DNA of 7,738 bases, taken from assembly GCA_019420425.1 (NCBI GenBank), contig JAHZHG010000032.1, forward strand, positions 6,326 through 14,063, read 5' to 3'. Position numbers and translations under genes: made by a program. The DNA comes from Clostridiales bacterium (lineage in GTDB: Bacteria > Bacillota > Clostridia > Lachnospirales > Lachnospiraceae). Every line of letters starts with the position of its first letter. The stretch's first letter is position 1. The notes beneath the pieces were generated by a model. That model saw only the letters and a program-made list of their open reading frames with translations. It had not been told where the DNA came from and did no database searches. This document shows, piece after piece, positions 6,649-7,738 of this stretch.

Positions 6649-6671
6649 TTTGTTCAATTCTGTTTTGTTCA
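6649..6671 (+). repeat. Tandem TTTGTTCA octamers upstream of operon promoter
   Basis: TTTGTTCA occurs exactly at 6649-6656 and 6664-6671, 15 nt apart. Its inverse-type relative TTTGAACA occurs at 6753-6760. These lie upstream of the operon -35 box and may be regulator half-sites, or may only reflect AT-rich composition. Confidence 0.3.
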
Positions 6672-6709
6672 TATTTTTACATTTATTTGTTTTTCTCTGT
6701 AAATTCCCA

Positions 6710-6725
6710 CCGTTCGGCCCTGGGC
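6710..6725. other. GC-rich dyad island in AT-rich spacer
   Basis: Within otherwise AT-rich DNA, CCGTTCGG (6710-6717) and the overlapping GCCC-T-GGGC (6717-6725) form two small inverted repeats. The island lies about 60 nt upstream of the regulator -35 box. The role is unknown, and a binding site is possible. Confidence 0.3.
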
Positions 6726-6785
6726 TTATTCTTGGATTTGTATATTATTGCATTTGAACATTTTTAACATTTTTTATGTTTTTTC

Positions 6786-6814
6786 TTGCTGTTTTGCCAC
6801 TTTTCCTATATAAT
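6786..6814 (+). promoter_or_regulatory. Predicted promoter of the LacI-family regulator gene
   Basis: A perfect TATAAT -10 box (6809-6814) lies 17 nt downstream of TTGCTG (6786-6791), a -35 box matching only TTG. The start site would be near 6821, leaving a very short leader of about 16 nt that is mostly the ribosome site. The weak -35 suits a regulator made at a low level. The repeat copy at 6791-6800 falls between the boxes, so a protein bound there would block this promoter. Confidence 0.65.
6791..6800 (+). repeat. GTTTTGCCAC repeat, copy 2 (in regulator promoter)
   Basis: The second exact copy starts at the last base of the -35 box and runs into the 17-nt spacer of the predicted regulator promoter, a place suited to autorepression. 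Both copies are followed by T-rich sequence and keep the same orientation. Confidence 0.45.
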
Positions 6815-6823
6815 ATACACTGA

Positions 6824-6830
6824 AAGGGGG
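6824..6830 (+). promoter_or_regulatory. Ribosome binding site of the regulator gene
   Basis: AAGGGGG lies six bases before the ATG at 6837 and directly after the inferred start site, so the regulator message is nearly leaderless. It is a less perfect match than the operon sites. Confidence 0.65.
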
Positions 6831-6836
6831 ATTATC

Positions 6837-7738
6837 ATGGGTAGAAAAGACAAAGTAACTGTGCAGGATATTGCGGATGCTCTGGGCGTTTCCCGCACTA
6901 CCGTTTCCAAAGCGCTGAATGGTTCTGCCGGAATGCCGCCTAAAACAGTAGCCCGCATTCTGGCTAAGGCCAAAGAAATGAATTACAAACAGTTTGCCTA
7001 TCTTCCTCTCCCAGAGGAAAAGGAGCCTGTATCAAAAGCCAGAGGAGCCTTTGCCCTGCTGGCCCACGTGCTTCCCGCGCGCTTTCACATCGCTTCTGCA
7101 CTGATGGTCAGCCTGGAACAGGAAATCAGCCGGTACGGCTACTCGCTCACCATCCATATTCTGAGTGATGAGGATATTCGCACCTGTTCCCTTCCCTCCA
7201 ATCTTTACCTGGAAGCCATAGACGCTTTGATTTGCGTCGAGCTTTTTGATGAAGCATATTCCCGAATGCTCTGCTCGCTGGACAAACCTGTCCTTTTTTC
7301 CGATGCCGCCTGTACGCTCCCCATCTGCCGCCTGCACGCCGATATCCTGCTGATGGAAAATCATCAAAGCGTACGGCATATGCTGCAGACGGTTATTCAG
7401 GACACTGGAATTACCCGTCTGGGCTTTCTGGGCGATTATACCCATTGCCTCAGCTTTCGTGAGCGATACGAGGGTTTTCTTGCTGCCCTTAGCGCAGAAG
7501 GGCTGCCTCTGCTTGAGGACTGCTGTATTACGGATCCGGACTGCTATTTTATGACCGAGGGCTGGCTCTCCAAACGGCTTCTGCAGCAAACGGTTTTCCC
7601 CCAGCTGTTCTTTTGCGCAAACGACCTGATTGCTCTGCAGACAATGTCTGCCCTCCACGATATGGGCATGGAGATTCCGAAAGACATCATGATCTGCGGG
7701 TTTGACGACACGCTGGCCGTTAACTCTGTAAGTCCCTC
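6837..7738 (+). CDS. LacI-family transcriptional regulator, C-terminus cut by window edge
   Basis: The 300 visible residues form a LacI/GalR repressor read through the right edge; about 30-50 residues are probably missing. The helix-turn-helix is VTVQDIADALGVSRTTVSKA at 7-26, followed by LNG and a third helix to about residue 49. The hinge that normally carries a PNxxARxL motif is replaced by NYKQFAYLPLPEEKEP (49-64). The effector domain follows, with late hallmarks CANDLIAL (260-267), EIPKDI (279-284) and GFDDT (288-292). The effector domain is rich in cysteine (eleven in the visible part). The start at 6837 has an AAGGGGG ribosome site six bases upstream and is the only one that keeps the whole DNA-binding domain. 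It lies divergent from the transport and hydrolase operon, so local control by a sugar ligand is likely. Confidence 0.95.
   Translation, partial: MGRKDKVTVQDIADALGVSRTTVSKALNGSAGMPPKTVARILAKAKEMNYKQFAYLPLPEEKEPVSKARGAFALLAHVLPARFHIASALMVSLEQEISRYGYSLTIHILSDEDIRTCSLPSNLYLEAIDALICVELFDEAYSRMLCSLDKPVLFSDAACTLPICRLHADILLMENHQSVRHMLQTVIQDTGITRLGFLGDYTHCLSFRERYEGFLAALSAEGLPLLEDCCITDPDCYFMTEGWLSKRLLQQTVFPQLFFCANDLIALQTMSALHDMGMEIPKDIMICGFDDTLAVNSVSP

Larger units (their letters stand above)
6483..6836. other. Divergent intergenic control region
   Basis: This 354-nt stretch between the binding-protein gene and the regulator gene is strongly AT-rich compared with the genes. I see no convincing gene in it. 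It holds two outward-facing promoters, a leader of roughly 95 nt before the operon with three short dyads, T-tract arrays between about 6619 and 6694, a small GC-rich island at 6710-6725, and a 10-base sequence repeated at both ends. I see no terminator in it. Confidence 0.8.

Noticed and set aside
6373..6702. Plus-strand 109-codon frame running into the intergenic region
   Set aside because: It begins inside the binding-protein signal-peptide region on the opposite strand, and its hydrophobic, Phe-rich tail simply reflects T-rich spacer DNA.
6483..6836. A catabolite-response (cre) site for CcpA in the spacer
   Set aside because: I looked for a TGWAANCGNTWWCA-like match. The CG-centred ATGCGCAT region matches poorly in its outer positions, so I do not call it cre.
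7032..7658. Minus-strand open frame of 208 codons at the right end
   Set aside because: It is the shadow of the LacI-family gene on the plus strand, whose DNA-binding and effector motifs are unmistakable.
1..7738. CRISPR array, insertion sequence, tRNA or rRNA gene
   Set aside because: No regularly spaced long repeats, transposase motifs, terminal inverted repeats or RNA gene signatures were seen.

Overview
The window is most of one carbohydrate-uptake and glycoside-hydrolase locus, best read as an alpha/beta-fructoside utilisation operon of a low- to mid-GC anaerobic Firmicute. Lachnospiraceae or a related clostridial group is my best guess. That guess rests on strong GGAGG-type ribosome binding sites before every gene, a bare ABC sugar importer with no ATPase gene of its own, AT-rich regulatory DNA next to more GC-rich genes, and the general look of the proteins. 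No marker gene in the window fixes the taxon.

Layout. Six genes run leftwards on the minus strand as one operon: an extracellular sugar-binding protein (6482-5229), two ABC permeases (5169-4288 and 4288-3446), a canonical GH32 beta-fructosidase (3424-2045), a divergent GH32-superfamily hydrolase (2048-636) and a GH172 (formerly DUF2961) protein cut by the left edge (639-1). Junctions are tight. There is a 59-nt spacer holding a strong hairpin after the binding-protein gene, a 1-nt overlap between the permeases, 21 nt before the first GH32 gene, then two ATGA overlaps of 4 nt. On the plus strand, a LacI-family regulator (6837 to beyond 7738) is transcribed divergently and is cut by the right edge.

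The 354-nt divergent intergenic region (6483-6836) is AT-rich. It carries a good sigma-A promoter for the operon (perfect TTGACA, 17-nt spacer, TAATAT) with T-tracts (A-tracts on the transcribed-direction strand) just upstream, and a TATAAT promoter for the regulator gene. It also holds several dyads in the operon leader and an exact 10-base repeat (GTTTTGCCAC) placed at both ends, once beside the binding-protein ribosome site and once inside the regulator promoter.

How it may work together. The binding protein and permeases import a short fructose-containing saccharide, powered by an ATPase encoded elsewhere. Three hydrolases without visible signal peptides then cleave it in the cytosol. The canonical GH32 would release terminal beta-fructose. 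GH172 includes an enzyme that hydrolyses and forms difructose dianhydride I, an alpha/beta-linked fructose dimer. The combination therefore suggests a pathway for difructose dianhydrides or related caramel or inulin-derived sugars. This substrate call is an inference; alpha-arabinofuranosidase activity is also known in GH172. The LacI protein probably senses the sugar and controls both promoters.
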